Assembly: GCA_900539835.1 (NCBI GenBank)
Contig: UQDR01000008.1
Coordinates: 1 to 64,000 of the forward strand
Reading direction: 5' to 3'
Length of the DNA: 64,000 bases
Source: an uncultured Ruminococcus sp.
GTDB taxonomy: Bacteria; Bacillota; Clostridia; Oscillospirales; Ruminococcaceae
Below the pieces are notes generated by a model. It saw only the letters and a program-made list of their open reading frames with translations. It did not search any database and had not been told where the DNA came from. The translations under genes and the position numbers were made by a program. This document shows positions 9,011 through 17,395 of the stretch, piece by piece; positions within the stretch are counted from its first letter, which is position 1, and every line of letters starts with the position of its first letter.

Positions 9011-9044
9011 ATGAATAACTAATTTAAATCAATGAGGTGTAAAA

Positions 9045-9815
9045 ATGTTATTTAAATTTATAATTTCTTTTATTGCAGGAATCGGTGCAGGGCTCGGAAC
9101 GGGGTTTGCCGGTATGAGTGCTGCGGCGGTAATCAGTCCTATGCTCATAACATTTCTTGGTGTTCCTGCTTATCAGGCTGTGGGAATTGCCCTTGCCAGC
9201 GATGTACTCGCCAGTGGGGTATCAGCGTATACTTATGGTAAAAATAAAAATTTAGACATTAAAAATGGTCTTGTCATGATGGTAACGGTACTTGCTTTTA
9301 CACTTGTGGGCAGTATGCTTGCAAGCCTGTTGCCGTCAACCACAATGGGTGCATTTTCTATGGTCATGACCCTAATGCTTGGAATTAAATTTATTGTAAA
9401 GCCTGTTATGACAACAAAGGAAAAGATGCTTGAAACATCACCTAAAAAAAGATTAATTCAATCAATTATCTGCGGCATAGTTATTGGTCTTATCTGCGGA
9501 TTTGTGGGTGCAGGCGGCGGAATGATGATGCTTCTTATACTAACATCTGTGTTGGGTTATGAGCTTAAGACTGCTGTGGGAACAAGTGTATTTATTATGG
9601 CATTTACGGCTCTCACAGGAGCATTGTCGCACTTTGTGATTGACGGAGCCCCAGACATTTTCATACTTGTTTGCTGTATTCTTTCCACCCTGCTGTTTGC
9701 GAGAATTGCGGCTTTATTTGCAAATAAGGCAGAGCCAAAAGTACTTAATCGTGTCACCGGAGCCATATTAGCGATTCTTGGAATTGCAATGATTATAGTT
9801 AATTTAACAAAATAG
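9045..9815 (+). CDS. TauE/SafE (TSUP) family membrane transporter
   Basis: A 256-residue integral membrane protein with about eight hydrophobic segments in two halves. Each half opens with a glycine-rich repeat characteristic of the family: GAGLGTGFAGMSAA near the N-terminus and GLICGFVGAGGGMMM near residue 150. TSUP proteins export or import small organic or sulfur anions such as sulfite or sulfoacetate; specificity is not readable here. It stands alone between a promoter and a terminator. Confidence 0.85.
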   Translation: MLFKFIISFIAGIGAGLGTGFAGMSAAAVISPMLITFLGVPAYQAVGIALASDVLASGVSAYTYGKNKNLDIKNGLVMMVTVLAFTLVGSMLASLLPSTTMGAFSMVMTLMLGIKFIVKPVMTTKEKMLETSPKKRLIQSIICGIVIGLICGFVGAGGGMMMLLILTSVLGYELKTAVGTSVFIMAFTALTGALSHFVIDGAPDIFILVCCILSTLLFARIAALFANKAEPKVLNRVTGAILAILGIAMIIVNLTK

Positions 9816-9819
9816 AAAA

Positions 9820-9857
9820 AAACGAGCTGTGCAAAATTAAACGATCACAGCTCGTTT
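9820..9857 (+). terminator. Hairpin after the TSUP gene
   Basis: A perfect 12-bp stem (AAACGAGCTGTG / CACAGCTCGTTT) with a 14-base loop directly after the stop. The T tract is weak (TTTAACTTT). Confidence 0.6.
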
Positions 9858-9951
9858 AACTTTGCTTGACAAAAAATTGATTTTAGTATATAATTAATTC
9901 TGTTGCTGTAAGATAATATTAGACTAAATTTCACGAATATTAATATATTTT

Positions 9952-10027
9952 GCTAGTGTGGCGCAGTTGGTAGCGCAATTGATTCGTAATCAATAGGCCG
10001 TCGGTTCAAGTCCGATCACTAGCTCCA
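9952..10027 (+). tRNA. tRNA-Thr (anticodon CGT)
   Basis: A complete cloverleaf: acceptor GCTAGTG/CACTAGC, D stem GCGC, anticodon stem ATTGA/TCAAT with loop TTCGTAA, and T stem GTCGG/CCGAT around TTCAAGT. The anticodon CGT reads ACG. The discriminator base is T and the 3' CCA is encoded. It is a lone tRNA with its own terminator. Confidence 0.95.
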
Positions 10028-10041
10028 GCCTAACATGAAAA

Positions 10042-10077
10042 AATCCCCAAACTACAATGTAGTTATGGGGATTTTGA
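10042..10077 (+). terminator. Terminator after tRNA-Thr
   Basis: Long stem (ATCCCCA plus AACTAC, pairing with GTAGTT plus TGGGGAT) followed by TTTGATTTTT. Confidence 0.75.
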
Positions 10078-10126
10078 TTTTTGTTTGGAATCAATATTAA
10101 CCAATGCAGCAATATAGAAATGATAA

Positions 10127-10381
10127 CTACTGCATAGACTGATTGCTGTATTTTTGCTTTAAGCTTGATACTTTATTCTGTTCAACCTGTTCTGTAGAAT
10201 ACCAGCCCTTTGCAGACATTTTATCATAAATGTTATCCTGCATATTAAGAGCATTATTTAGCGCTGTGCTGAAAGCCTGATGAACATTTGTAGTCGTAGA
10301 CTCTAAGGTTCCATGCATAAAAAGGTCGCAAACTCCCTTTTCAAGCAAAAGAATATCTTCCATTAAACACTTATCATTCAT
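10127..10381 (-). CDS. CotF-like spore coat protein
   Basis: An 84-residue helical protein matching the Coat F pattern: LLLEKGVCDLFMHG, then NVHQAFSTALNNALNMQD and KMSAKGWY. These are ferritin-like four-helix fragments of spore coat proteins. The Met/Gln-rich C-terminus is usual. It follows a second, shorter coat-type gene by 17 bases, making a two-gene sporulation operon. Confidence 0.75.
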   Translation of the reverse strand: MNDKCLMEDILLLEKGVCDLFMHGTLESTTTNVHQAFSTALNNALNMQDNIYDKMSAKGWYSTEQVEQNKVSSLKQKYSNQSMQ

Positions 10382-10398
10382 TCTGTTATCCTCCTTTA

Positions 10399-10575
10399 TT
10401 AAGAAAGCAAGCTGTAAAAGCTTTGGAAAATCTGCTGATGCTTCTGTGCCATCTGCTCAACGCAAGATTTTAGCTCTGCATCTTGAATTTTATTTGCGGT
10501 TTCCTTACACTTTGACTGAAAATACTTTTCATGTCCCAATGCGTCTTCAATATACAACAGTTCTTTATTTGTCAT
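10399..10575 (-). CDS. Small CotF-companion spore protein
   Basis: A 58-residue protein beginning MTNKELLYIEDALGHEKYF and ending in a Gln-rich helix (EQMAQKHQQIFQSFY). The start has an excellent GGAGG site. Size, helical pattern and the partner gene fit the short companion commonly paired with Coat F proteins in Clostridia. The upstream TATATT, 15 bases, TACAAT could be a sigma-E type promoter, but the match is loose. Confidence 0.7.
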   Translation of the reverse strand: MTNKELLYIEDALGHEKYFQSKCKETANKIQDAELKSCVEQMAQKHQQIFQSFYSLLS

Positions 10576-10644
10576 AAGATATAAGCCTCCTTATAATTTT
10601 ATGACAATATTGTACGCTGTTTATCCAATAATATACATTGCTTC

Positions 10645-13248
10645 TTAATAAGTTTTTTGCATTTTAACAGATTTAATTCTGAAAGTTTTAATTTTTATAA
10701 GCTTAATTAACTGTATAATCGCCATTGACCCGAAAGCAAGCAAATAAATTAAACCATAAAGTTCCCATCCTAATTCAGTAACTTTAAATAATGTATTTAA
10801 AACAGGAACAAAATAAACAATGTTGATCAAAACAAATCCTATGCTGAACGCCGCTATAGTGAATTTATTATTAAACATTTTTTGAGAAAACAAAACCGGC
10901 TCTTCACTTTTACAGCTGAATCCATGAAGCAATCTTGACATACACAGCGTTGCAAAAGCCATTGTTCTTGCAGTTTCGATGCTGAACTTACTTCCGATAA
11001 GAAAAGCAATTATCGTTGTTGCACCTATTATTAATCCTGAATAACCAATCTTTAAAAGAAATGATTTTGTAAGAATTGACTCATCTGAATTTCTTGGTTT
11101 TCTCTCCATAACCGAATCATCGTGAGGTTCTAAACCTAACGCTATGGCAGGAAGTGAATCGGTTAACAGATTGATAAACAGCAAATGTATTGCTTCAAAT
11201 GGCACCGGCAAGCTTAAAACAGAACAGAAAAGAACAGTTATTATACCGGCAAGATTACCTGACAATAAAAACAAAATTGATTTTTTTATATTTTCAAAAA
11301 TGTTTCTACCGTTTTTTACTGCTTTAACAATGGTCGCAAAATTATCATCAGCAAGCACCATAGAAGCTGCATCCTTAGCAACCTCTGTTCCTGTTATGCC
11401 CATTGCCACACCGATGTCTGCCTGTTTTAAGGCAGGGGCATCGTTCACACCATCTCCTGTCATTGCAACAATACTGCCACGGTTCTGCCAAGCCTTGACG
11501 ATCCTGATTTTATGCTCTGGTGTGACCCTTGCATATACTGATTTGTCGCTGACAAAACTTATAAGCTGTTCGTCAGTATATCGGTCTAATTCACTGCCCT
11601 CAACAGCTTCTGACATATCGTTCAGAATGCCAATTTCTTTTGCAACAGCAGAAGCTGTTATTAAATGATCTCCTGTTATCATCACAGGTTTAATTCCTGC
11701 TCTCCTGCACTCTTCAACCGCTTTTGCTGATTCTTCCCGCGGTGGGTCCATCATAGCCACCAAACCAAGGAAATGCAAATCATATTCATCATTTAATTCT
11801 AACTCTTTTTTATTGCATACTTTTGACGCAAAGCAAAGTATTCTCAAGCCTTGAGCTGAAAGCTGTTCTGTTTGTTCAATAATATGAGCTTTAATTTTAT
11901 CATTACAATCTAAACGATGGATAAGTACATCTGCTGCACCTTTAGTAAACAGAATATTCTCACCGTCTACATTATTAAGCGTTGACATCAGCTTTCTATC
12001 AGAATCGAAAGGTATTTCACTGATTCTGGAGTGGACCTCACGCAAGCCTTTAACATCTATTCCTTTACTCAGTGCAAAGCTAACTAAAGCAGTTTCAGTA
12101 GGGTCACCTATCTCTCCGCATTCATTACACTGAGAGTCATTACATAATATTGACGCTAAGATAAGCCGCTTTTCTTCATTTCCGCTTATATTAAATTTTT
12201 CAGAAGAAAACACCTGACTTCCTATAGATAATTGTCTTACAGTCATTTTATTTTGTGTCAATGTTCCTGTCTTATCGGAACAAATAACTGATACCGAGCC
12301 TAAGCCCTCCACTGCCTGCAATTTTCTTATGACAGCGTTCTCTCTTGACATTTTTTGAGTACCGAACGAAAGCACGATCGTAACTATTGAACTTAGCGCT
12401 TCGGGAATAGCCGCAACAGCCAAAGCTATCGCAAACATAAAAGAATCCATAATCCCATTGCCTTGTATTGAGCTTAAAACAAAAACCACAATACATATCA
12501 ATATAATAGCAATAGAAAGCTTTTTACCGAAGTTATCAAGGGTTATTTGAAGCGGAGTTTTTCGCTCCTGTGCATTTTCTATCAACTCTGCAATTTTGCC
12601 GACCTCTGTTGACATCCCCACATCAGTTACAATAAATCTGCCCCTGCCGTAAGTCACAAAGCTTCCCGAATATAACATATTAACCCTATCGCCAAGTGGT
12701 ACTTCCCTGTCTATATTTACAATTTTCTTTTGTATGTTAACGCTTTCTCCGGTCAATGCACTTTCGTTGACCTGAATAGAAGCACATTCTATCAGCCTTC
12801 CGTCAGCAGGAATCTGATCTCCGGCCTCCACAACCACCACATCTCCAACCGCTATCTGTTCAGACGGAATCTTAACAGCTTCACCGTTTCTCATTACCGT
12901 TGCATTAGGAGAAGACAATTTTTTTAAATTTGACAGTGATTTTTCTGCTTTAACAGTCTGCACTGTTCCTAACACTGCGTTTAAGGTAATAACAAAAATT
13001 ATTACTGCGAAGCTTTCCCAATCTCCCATTACGGCGGAAACTGCGGCTGCTATAATAAGTATTATAACAAGAAAATCCGTAAACTGCTCTAAAAAAATCA
13101 CAATAGGTTTTTTTCTTGTTTTCTCAGAGATTTGATTTTTTCCGAATAAATTAATATTATCCTCTGCCTGTTTTGACGTTAAGCCTGTTTCACCTGAGTT
13201 AAATTGTTTAAAAATCTCCTCAATCTTCTTACGATAACTTTGATTCAT
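10645..13248 (-). CDS. P-type cation-transporting ATPase (Ca2+/Mn2+ type)
   Basis: A P2A-type pump of about 867 residues. Visible parts, in order, are the N-terminal cation ATPase domain, M1-M2 (about 50-100), the actuator TGES (about 166-169), M3-M4 with VAAIPEA (about 279-284), phosphorylation site SDKTGTLT with Asp325, the hinge TGDGVNDAPALKQADIG, and M5-M10. NLLTD in M6 suits Ca2+/Mn2+ pumps. The ATG at 13248 gives a normal N-terminus 12 bases after AAGGA; an in-frame TTG lies seven codons upstream. The Mn2+-type riboswitch in the leader argues for manganese export, as known for YoaB in Lactococcus. Confidence 0.9.
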   Translation of the reverse strand: MNQSYRKKIEEIFKQFNSGETGLTSKQAEDNINLFGKNQISEKTRKKPIVIFLEQFTDFLVIILIIAAAVSAVMGDWESFAVIIFVITLNAVLGTVQTVKAEKSLSNLKKLSSPNATVMRNGEAVKIPSEQIAVGDVVVVEAGDQIPADGRLIECASIQVNESALTGESVNIQKKIVNIDREVPLGDRVNMLYSGSFVTYGRGRFIVTDVGMSTEVGKIAELIENAQERKTPLQITLDNFGKKLSIAIILICIVVFVLSSIQGNGIMDSFMFAIALAVAAIPEALSSIVTIVLSFGTQKMSRENAVIRKLQAVEGLGSVSVICSDKTGTLTQNKMTVRQLSIGSQVFSSEKFNISGNEEKRLILASILCNDSQCNECGEIGDPTETALVSFALSKGIDVKGLREVHSRISEIPFDSDRKLMSTLNNVDGENILFTKGAADVLIHRLDCNDKIKAHIIEQTEQLSAQGLRILCFASKVCNKKELELNDEYDLHFLGLVAMMDPPREESAKAVEECRRAGIKPVMITGDHLITASAVAKEIGILNDMSEAVEGSELDRYTDEQLISFVSDKSVYARVTPEHKIRIVKAWQNRGSIVAMTGDGVNDAPALKQADIGVAMGITGTEVAKDAASMVLADDNFATIVKAVKNGRNIFENIKKSILFLLSGNLAGIITVLFCSVLSLPVPFEAIHLLFINLLTDSLPAIALGLEPHDDSVMERKPRNSDESILTKSFLLKIGYSGLIIGATTIIAFLIGSKFSIETARTMAFATLCMSRLLHGFSCKSEEPVLFSQKMFNNKFTIAAFSIGFVLINIVYFVPVLNTLFKVTELGWELYGLIYLLAFGSMAIIQLIKLIKIKTFRIKSVKMQKTY

Positions 13249-13311
13249 AATATTATTACGTCCTTTCAAAATAGTCTGATAATTCGTGCGACTATTTGAA
13301 ATTATTGCAAT

Positions 13312-13376
13312 AAAAAAGCAAGGCTCTTATTGGAATAATCGCAAATATGCACAATTATTTCAATAAAAGTCTTGCC
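13312..13376 (-). terminator. Attenuator terminator of the riboswitch
   Basis: A long hairpin (GCAAGxCTTTTATTG pairing with CCAATAAGAGCCTTGC) with a U6 tract on the minus strand. Its 5' arm contains the CTTTT that closes aptamer stem P1, so P1 and terminator exclude each other. Metal binding would favour read-through, an ON switch. Confidence 0.7.
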
Positions 13377-13453
13377 GTTTAGATATGAAGCGGGTCATCA
13401 TCTGACCGTATTGACGCAAACATAAACAGTTTCCCTGCCGGCTACTCTCTTTT
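13365..13453 (-). promoter_or_regulatory. yybP-ykoY (Mn2+) riboswitch aptamer
   Basis: The minus-strand transcript has the conserved features I know for RF00080: a GAGAGTAGC opening next to P1 (AAAAG with CTTTT), a GTCAATACGG...GATGATGACCCG internal-loop segment, and GGCAAGAC near the 3' side. It lies between a strong promoter and the P-type ATPase gene, a classical target of this manganese sensor. A covariance search would settle it. Confidence 0.8.
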
Positions 13454-13464
13454 ACCTATTATAC

Positions 13465-13493
13465 AGTATATACTAATTCATTTAATATGTCAA
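13465..13493 (-). promoter_or_regulatory. Promoter of the riboswitch-ATPase transcript
   Basis: TTGACA, 17 bases, TATACT, starting transcription just before the aptamer. Confidence 0.75.
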
Positions 13494-13524
13494 CACTTTT
13501 TAGTCAGGAAAAACTATATTAAAT

Positions 13525-13550
13525 AAAAAAAGAGGCGCAATTGCCTCTTT
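13525..13550 (-). terminator. Terminator of the bioY-DUF1284 operon
   Basis: 8-bp stem AAAGAGGC / GCCTCTTT with U tract on the minus strand, directly after the DUF1284 gene. Confidence 0.75.
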
Positions 13551-13554
13551 AATT

Positions 13555-13920
13555 CTATCGTCCGCAATTCCATGCGCAATCACCGCAGACTTCTGTTAGC
13601 TTGCCTTTATTTATTATTTCTCTTTTTGCAATTTCTAAGAAATCCATTCCATTCAGCTTTTGTCCGGAATAAAAGCCGCAAAGCTCCATAACCTTTTTAT
13701 CATACCTGTCAACCTTATCCTGTGTAACACATATTCCCTGCTTCAAATTGGGACATTTACTGCATATATCATCGTTCCCGCACGTTATTTGAATTTCCGT
13801 ATCTTCTTTCAATTTGCCAATAACTCCGCTCATATGATCGGTAAATTCATCACTGTAACCCTTTCCTTCAAAGAATTGTATACATAGAGCATGATGCGGT
13901 CTTAATTTAAACATGCACAT
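13555..13920 (-). CDS. DUF1284 cysteine-rich protein
   Basis: A 121-residue soluble protein that opens FKLRPHHALCIQF, the DUF1284 signature, and has Cys clusters (CGNDDICSKCPNLKQGIC and CGDCAWNC) likely to bind a metal or iron-sulfur cluster. Function unknown. It overlaps the end of bioY by 14 bases, so it is translated with the biotin transporter gene. A role in biotin use is only inference. Confidence 0.75.
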   Translation of the reverse strand: MCMFKLRPHHALCIQFFEGKGYSDEFTDHMSGVIGKLKEDTEIQITCGNDDICSKCPNLKQGICVTQDKVDRYDKKVMELCGFYSGQKLNGMDFLEIAKREIINKGKLTEVCGDCAWNCGR

Positions 13921-14461
13921 ACTTTTTAAGCCTATTCACAATTATTGCTGCACAAGCAATTTTTACAGCGTCAGGAATAATAAATGGTACAACGCACCAA
14001 CCAAGTACTGCGCTTAAACCAATAGCACCTGTGTTATGCGTATAAACAGCCATAAACCAAATCGTTCCAAACAAATAACATACCAAAAGCCCTGTCACCA
14101 TAGAAATTATCTGAATTATCAGTTTGTCCCCAAAAAGCTTTTGTATCAACCACATTATAAGTGCAGAGAAAATGAAACCTATTATGTAACCGCCTGTCGT
14201 TCCCATGATTATTCCAAGGCCTCCCGTAAAGCCTGAAAAAACCGGGATTCCTATTGCTCCGAGAAGAACAAAAACCAAAACTGATATAGTACCCAGCTTT
14301 CCACCCAAAAGTCCTATTGTAAGAAAAACTCCGAAGGTTTGCAAAGTAAACGGAACAGATGTGGGAATAGAAATCCAAGAACACACTGTCATAATCGCTA
14401 CAAAAATAGCGCATAAGCATAATTGTCTTACTGATATTTTAGATGTTGTCAACTTAAACAC
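13907..14461 (-). CDS. bioY: Biotin transporter substrate-binding subunit BioY
   Basis: S-component of an ECF-type biotin importer, 184 residues with about six membrane segments. Family blocks are SIPTSVPFTLQTFGVFL, LGAIGIPVF and GGLGIIMGTTGGYIIGF. The ECF ATPase/T subunits are not in this window and must be shared from elsewhere. Transcription probably starts at 14478-14506 and is repressed by BirA through the palindrome overlapping the -35 box. Confidence 0.92.
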   Translation of the reverse strand: MFKLTTSKISVRQLCLCAIFVAIMTVCSWISIPTSVPFTLQTFGVFLTIGLLGGKLGTISVLVFVLLGAIGIPVFSGFTGGLGIIMGTTGGYIIGFIFSALIMWLIQKLFGDKLIIQIISMVTGLLVCYLFGTIWFMAVYTHNTGAIGLSAVLGWCVVPFIIPDAVKIACAAIIVNRLKKYVHV

Positions 14462-14477
14462 GTCCTTTCAGTTTACA

Positions 14478-14506
14478 ATTATAGCATACAAAGCTCTGTT
14501 TGTCAA
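14478..14506 (-). promoter_or_regulatory. Promoter of bioY
   Basis: TTGACA, 17 bases, TATAAT. The -35 hexamer lies inside one arm of the BirA-type palindrome. Confidence 0.7.
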
Positions 14507-14531
14507 CTGTATTTGAAATTTATGTTGACAA
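14500..14531. promoter_or_regulatory. BirA-type biotin operator
   Basis: A perfect palindrome TTGTCAAC, 16-base spacer, GTTGACAA. The arm sequence, orientation and spacing match the known BirA operators (Bacillus TTGTTAACC/GGTTAACAA; E. coli TTGTAAACC/GGTTTACAA). The left arm covers the bioY -35 box; the right arm contains a TTGACA that could be the -35 of the divergent gene. Confidence 0.75.
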
Positions 14532-14554
14532 TAAAACATTAAGAAAATTATAAA
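14525..14554 (+). promoter_or_regulatory. Possible divergent promoter
   Basis: TTGACA with TATAAA at 18 bases, inside and beside the biotin operator, pointing to the gene at 14627. A ~70-base leader would follow. Confidence 0.45.
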
Positions 14555-14626
14555 ATGAATATAAAATATAAATAACAATATTATTGTAAAATAGATATTG
14601 TATTCTACATAGAAAGGACAGCACTA

Positions 14627-15217
14627 ATGAAAAAGAAAATTATAAATTTATTTGCTATTGTAATGCTGTTACCACTTGTTTGCTTAGTGGTATATACCCT
14701 TTATTTTGTTTGCTCTACGCAAGACAAAGAAAGCATAATTAACAACTTGCGGGAATATCAACATATTGACAATGTTTTATCAGACGACAATATTGATTTT
14801 AAAAATAATCTATTCTTTGTGAGCAATCCTGAAAGCAAAGAAGATAGCAAACTTGCACTTTATGAGGGCAAGCGTTTTCTATTTACAGATTGGTATAGAT
14901 ACTCTGACTATTATGGAGCAGAAAGAAGTTCCTCTAACGGATGTGGTGCAACAAATATTACTTTAAAAGACAATGATGATGAAGATCATAACGTTGCTGT
15001 CTTTTTTTCAGATGGAAGAAAGAATATAAGAAAAATTGAATATGATGTTACTTCTAACATGCAAACAGAAACATTCACAAAATTAGTTAAAAACGAACCT
15101 TTTGTATTTATCCTTGACAATAAAGGGCAAGAATCTGTCAATGTCTTTTCTTGCATAAGCGGTGCAAGGTTCTATGATAAAAATGATAATTTAATATTTG
15201 ACACCAATCAAGATTAA
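14627..15217 (+). CDS. Unknown membrane-anchored protein
   Basis: I do not recognise this 196-residue protein. Residues 4-30 form a positively charged N-terminus with one hydrophobic segment (LFAIVMLLPLVCLVVYTLYF), either anchor or uncleaved signal. The remainder is an acidic, beta-rich extracytoplasmic domain with two cysteines (SSNGCGATNI and VFSCISG). It has a GAAAGGA ribosome site, starts opposite bioY, and may share the BirA operator. No enzyme motif is visible. Confidence 0.7.
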   Translation: MKKKIINLFAIVMLLPLVCLVVYTLYFVCSTQDKESIINNLREYQHIDNVLSDDNIDFKNNLFFVSNPESKEDSKLALYEGKRFLFTDWYRYSDYYGAERSSSNGCGATNITLKDNDDEDHNVAVFFSDGRKNIRKIEYDVTSNMQTETFTKLVKNEPFVFILDNKGQESVNVFSCISGARFYDKNDNLIFDTNQD

Positions 15218-15234
15218 ATAAAATCCATAACACA

Positions 15235-15268
15235 AAAATGAGCGGATCTAAAACCGCTCATTTTTTTG
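15235..15268 (+). terminator. Terminator after the unknown membrane protein gene
   Basis: Stem AAAATGAGCGG / CCGCTCATTTTT with eight-base loop and T7 tract; convergent with groEL. Confidence 0.8.
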
Positions 15269-15304
15269 CTTATTATATTATTGGCTAATTACTCTGCCTT
15301 GGGA

Positions 15305-16942
15305 TTAGTACATTCCGCCCATTCCACCGCCTGCTGCGGCTGCCATTGCTGCATCAGCAGCAGGGTCCTTAATGTCAGCCACAAGACTCTCAGTTGTAAG
15401 AACCATTGCTGCAACTGAAGCTGCATTCTGAAGTGCTGAACGTGTTACCTTTGTCGGGTCAACAATTCCGGCAGGGATCATATCAACATATTCTTCTTTG
15501 TATGCATCAAAACCATAGCCAACTTTTCTTGAACGAACAATCTTATCAATGATAACACTTCCCTCAAGACCTGCGTTGAGTGCGATCTGACGTACAGGCT
15601 CTTCAAGTGCTCTGAGAACAATCTTTGCACCGGTCTTTTCATCGCCGTCAAGCTTGTCGCAAAGCTTTTTAACTACAGGAATTGCGTTTACCAATGCTGT
15701 TCCGCCTCCTGCAACGATACCCTCTTCAACTGCAGCCTTTGTTGCAGCGAGAGCGTCTTCCATTCTAAGCTTCTTTTCTTTCATTTCAACTTCTGTAGCA
15801 GCCCCAACCTTAATTACAGCTACACCGCCTGAAAGCTTAGCAAGTCTTTCCTGAAGTTTTTCTCTGTCAAAATCAGATGTAGTAGTTTCAATCTGAGCCT
15901 TGATCTGACCAACTCTTGCCTTGATTTCATCAGATGAACCGGCACCGTCAACAATGATTGTGTTTTCTTTCTGAACAACAACCTGTCTTGCTCTTCCCAG
16001 CTGATCAAGAGTTGTTTCTTTAAGCTCAAGACCAAGCTCCTCAGAAATAACCTGACCGCCTGTAAGAATTGCAATATCCTGAAGCATTTCTTTTCTTCTG
16101 TCACCAAATCCGGGAGCTTTAACAGCAACACAAGTGAATGTTCCTCTGAGTTTATTTACAATAAGAGTTGAAAGAGCCTCGCCTTCAACATCCTCAGCGA
16201 TTATAACAAGCTTTTTGCCTGCCTGAACGATCTGCTCCAAGAGAGGAAGAACTTCCTGGATGTTAGAAATCTTCTTATCAGTAATGAGAATTAAAGCGTC
16301 GTCAATGACAGCTTCCATTTTCTCTGTATCTGTTACCATGTAAGGTGCAATGTAACCTCTGTCAAACTGCATACCCTCAACAACTTCGCTGTATGTTTCA
16401 GCAGTCTTTGATTCCTCAATAGTGATAACGCCGTCAGCAGATACTTTTTCCATTGCTTCTGCAATAAGATCTCCTACTGACTCATCACCTGATGATACGG
16501 TTGCAACTCTTGCGATATCCTCTGAGCCTGCAACAGTCTTAGAATTAGCAACGATTGTTTCAACTGCTGTATCAACAGCCTTTGCCATACCCTTTTTTAC
16601 TACCATGGGGTTAGCTCCTGCGGCAATGTTTTTCATACCCTCACGAACAAGAGCCTGAGCAAGCAGTGTGGCTGTTGTTGTACCGTCGCCTGCTGCATCA
16701 TTTGTTTTTGTAGCTACTTCTTTAACAAGCTGAGCACCCATATTTTCAAAAGCGTCCTCAAGCTCGATTTCCTTAGCTATAGTTACACCGTCGTTTGTAA
16801 TAAGCGGAGAACCGAATTTTTTATCAAGAACAACGTTTCTTCCCTTAGGACCCATTGTAATTTTAACTGTATCAGCAAGCTTATCAATACCAGCCTGAAG
16901 TGACTTTCTTGCTTTTTCGCCGTAAATAATATCCTTAGCCAT
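15305..16942 (-). CDS. groL: Chaperonin GroEL
   Basis: Hsp60 subunit of the 14-mer chaperonin that folds proteins with GroES and ATP. Starts MAKDIIYGEKARKSL at 16942, eight bases after GGAGG. It keeps DGTTTATLLAQALV, the ATP-site GDGTTT, and the terminal GGMGGMY tail. About 545 residues, full length. Follows groES by 39 bases in a CIRCE-controlled operon. Confidence 0.98.
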   Translation of the reverse strand: MAKDIIYGEKARKSLQAGIDKLADTVKITMGPKGRNVVLDKKFGSPLITNDGVTIAKEIELEDAFENMGAQLVKEVATKTNDAAGDGTTTATLLAQALVREGMKNIAAGANPMVVKKGMAKAVDTAVETIVANSKTVAGSEDIARVATVSSGDESVGDLIAEAMEKVSADGVITIEESKTAETYSEVVEGMQFDRGYIAPYMVTDTEKMEAVIDDALILITDKKISNIQEVLPLLEQIVQAGKKLVIIAEDVEGEALSTLIVNKLRGTFTCVAVKAPGFGDRRKEMLQDIAILTGGQVISEELGLELKETTLDQLGRARQVVVQKENTIIVDGAGSSDEIKARVGQIKAQIETTTSDFDREKLQERLAKLSGGVAVIKVGAATEVEMKEKKLRMEDALAATKAAVEEGIVAGGGTALVNAIPVVKKLCDKLDGDEKTGAKIVLRALEEPVRQIALNAGLEGSVIIDKIVRSRKVGYGFDAYKEEYVDMIPAGIVDPTKVTRSALQNAASVAAMVLTTESLVADIKDPAADAAMAAAAGGGMGGMY

Positions 16943-16981
16943 TATTATTACCTCCAAAAATATACTTTATATAAAATTATC

Positions 16982-17254
16982 TTATTCAACTACTGCAAGA
17001 ATATCTTCCATTTTAACAATGATATATTCTTCTCCGTCAAGTTTAACATTAGTACCTGAATATTTTGAGATAAGAACCTTATCTCCTTTTTTTACTGACA
17101 TAGTAACATCAGCATTTCCCGGTCCAACTTCTAAAACTTCTGCAACCTCCGGCTTTTCTTTTGCTGAGCCCGTAAGGATAATTCCACTCTGTGTAGTTTC
17201 CTCCGCTTCAGTCATTTTTACTACAACTCTGTCTTGTAATGGTCTGATTGTCAT
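16982..17254 (-). CDS. groS: Co-chaperonin GroES
   Basis: The 10-kDa lid of GroEL. The correct start is MTIRPLQDRVVVKM at 17254, preceded by AAGGAGAGG; the in-frame region upstream holds CIRCE and is not coding. The mobile loop (EETTQSGIILTGSAKEKP) and the roof motif are normal. 90 residues. Confidence 0.97.
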   Translation of the reverse strand: MTIRPLQDRVVVKMTEAEETTQSGIILTGSAKEKPEVAEVLEVGPGNADVTMSVKKGDKVLISKYSGTNVKLDGEEYIIVKMEDILAVVE

Positions 17255-17336
17255 AAAAAATCCTCTCCTTCTAATATTATTCAGGGAATTTTCCCTTGCT
17301 GTTATTTTTATAGTCAAAGCAAACACACTTGACAAA

Positions 17337-17363
17337 TTAGCACTCGCATTCTTTGAGTGCTAA
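17337..17363 (-). promoter_or_regulatory. CIRCE element (HrcA operator)
   Basis: Perfect TTAGCACTC, nine bases, GAGTGCTAA between promoter and groES. It is the known operator of the heat-shock repressor HrcA; hrcA itself is not in the window. Confidence 0.97.
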
Positions 17364-17367
17364 TATT

Positions 17368-17395
17368 ATTCTAACATCTTTTTCTGAAAATTCAA
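17368..17395 (-). promoter_or_regulatory. Promoter of groESL
   Basis: TTGAAT, 16 bases, TAGAAT, ending six bases before CIRCE, so HrcA would cover the transcription start. Confidence 0.65.

Noticed and set aside
14470..14508. A second inverted repeat AGTTGACAA...TTGTAAACT as biotin operator
   Set aside because: Its arms have the opposite order to known BirA sites and the spacer is longer; the TTGTCAAC/GTTGACAA palindrome fits far better.
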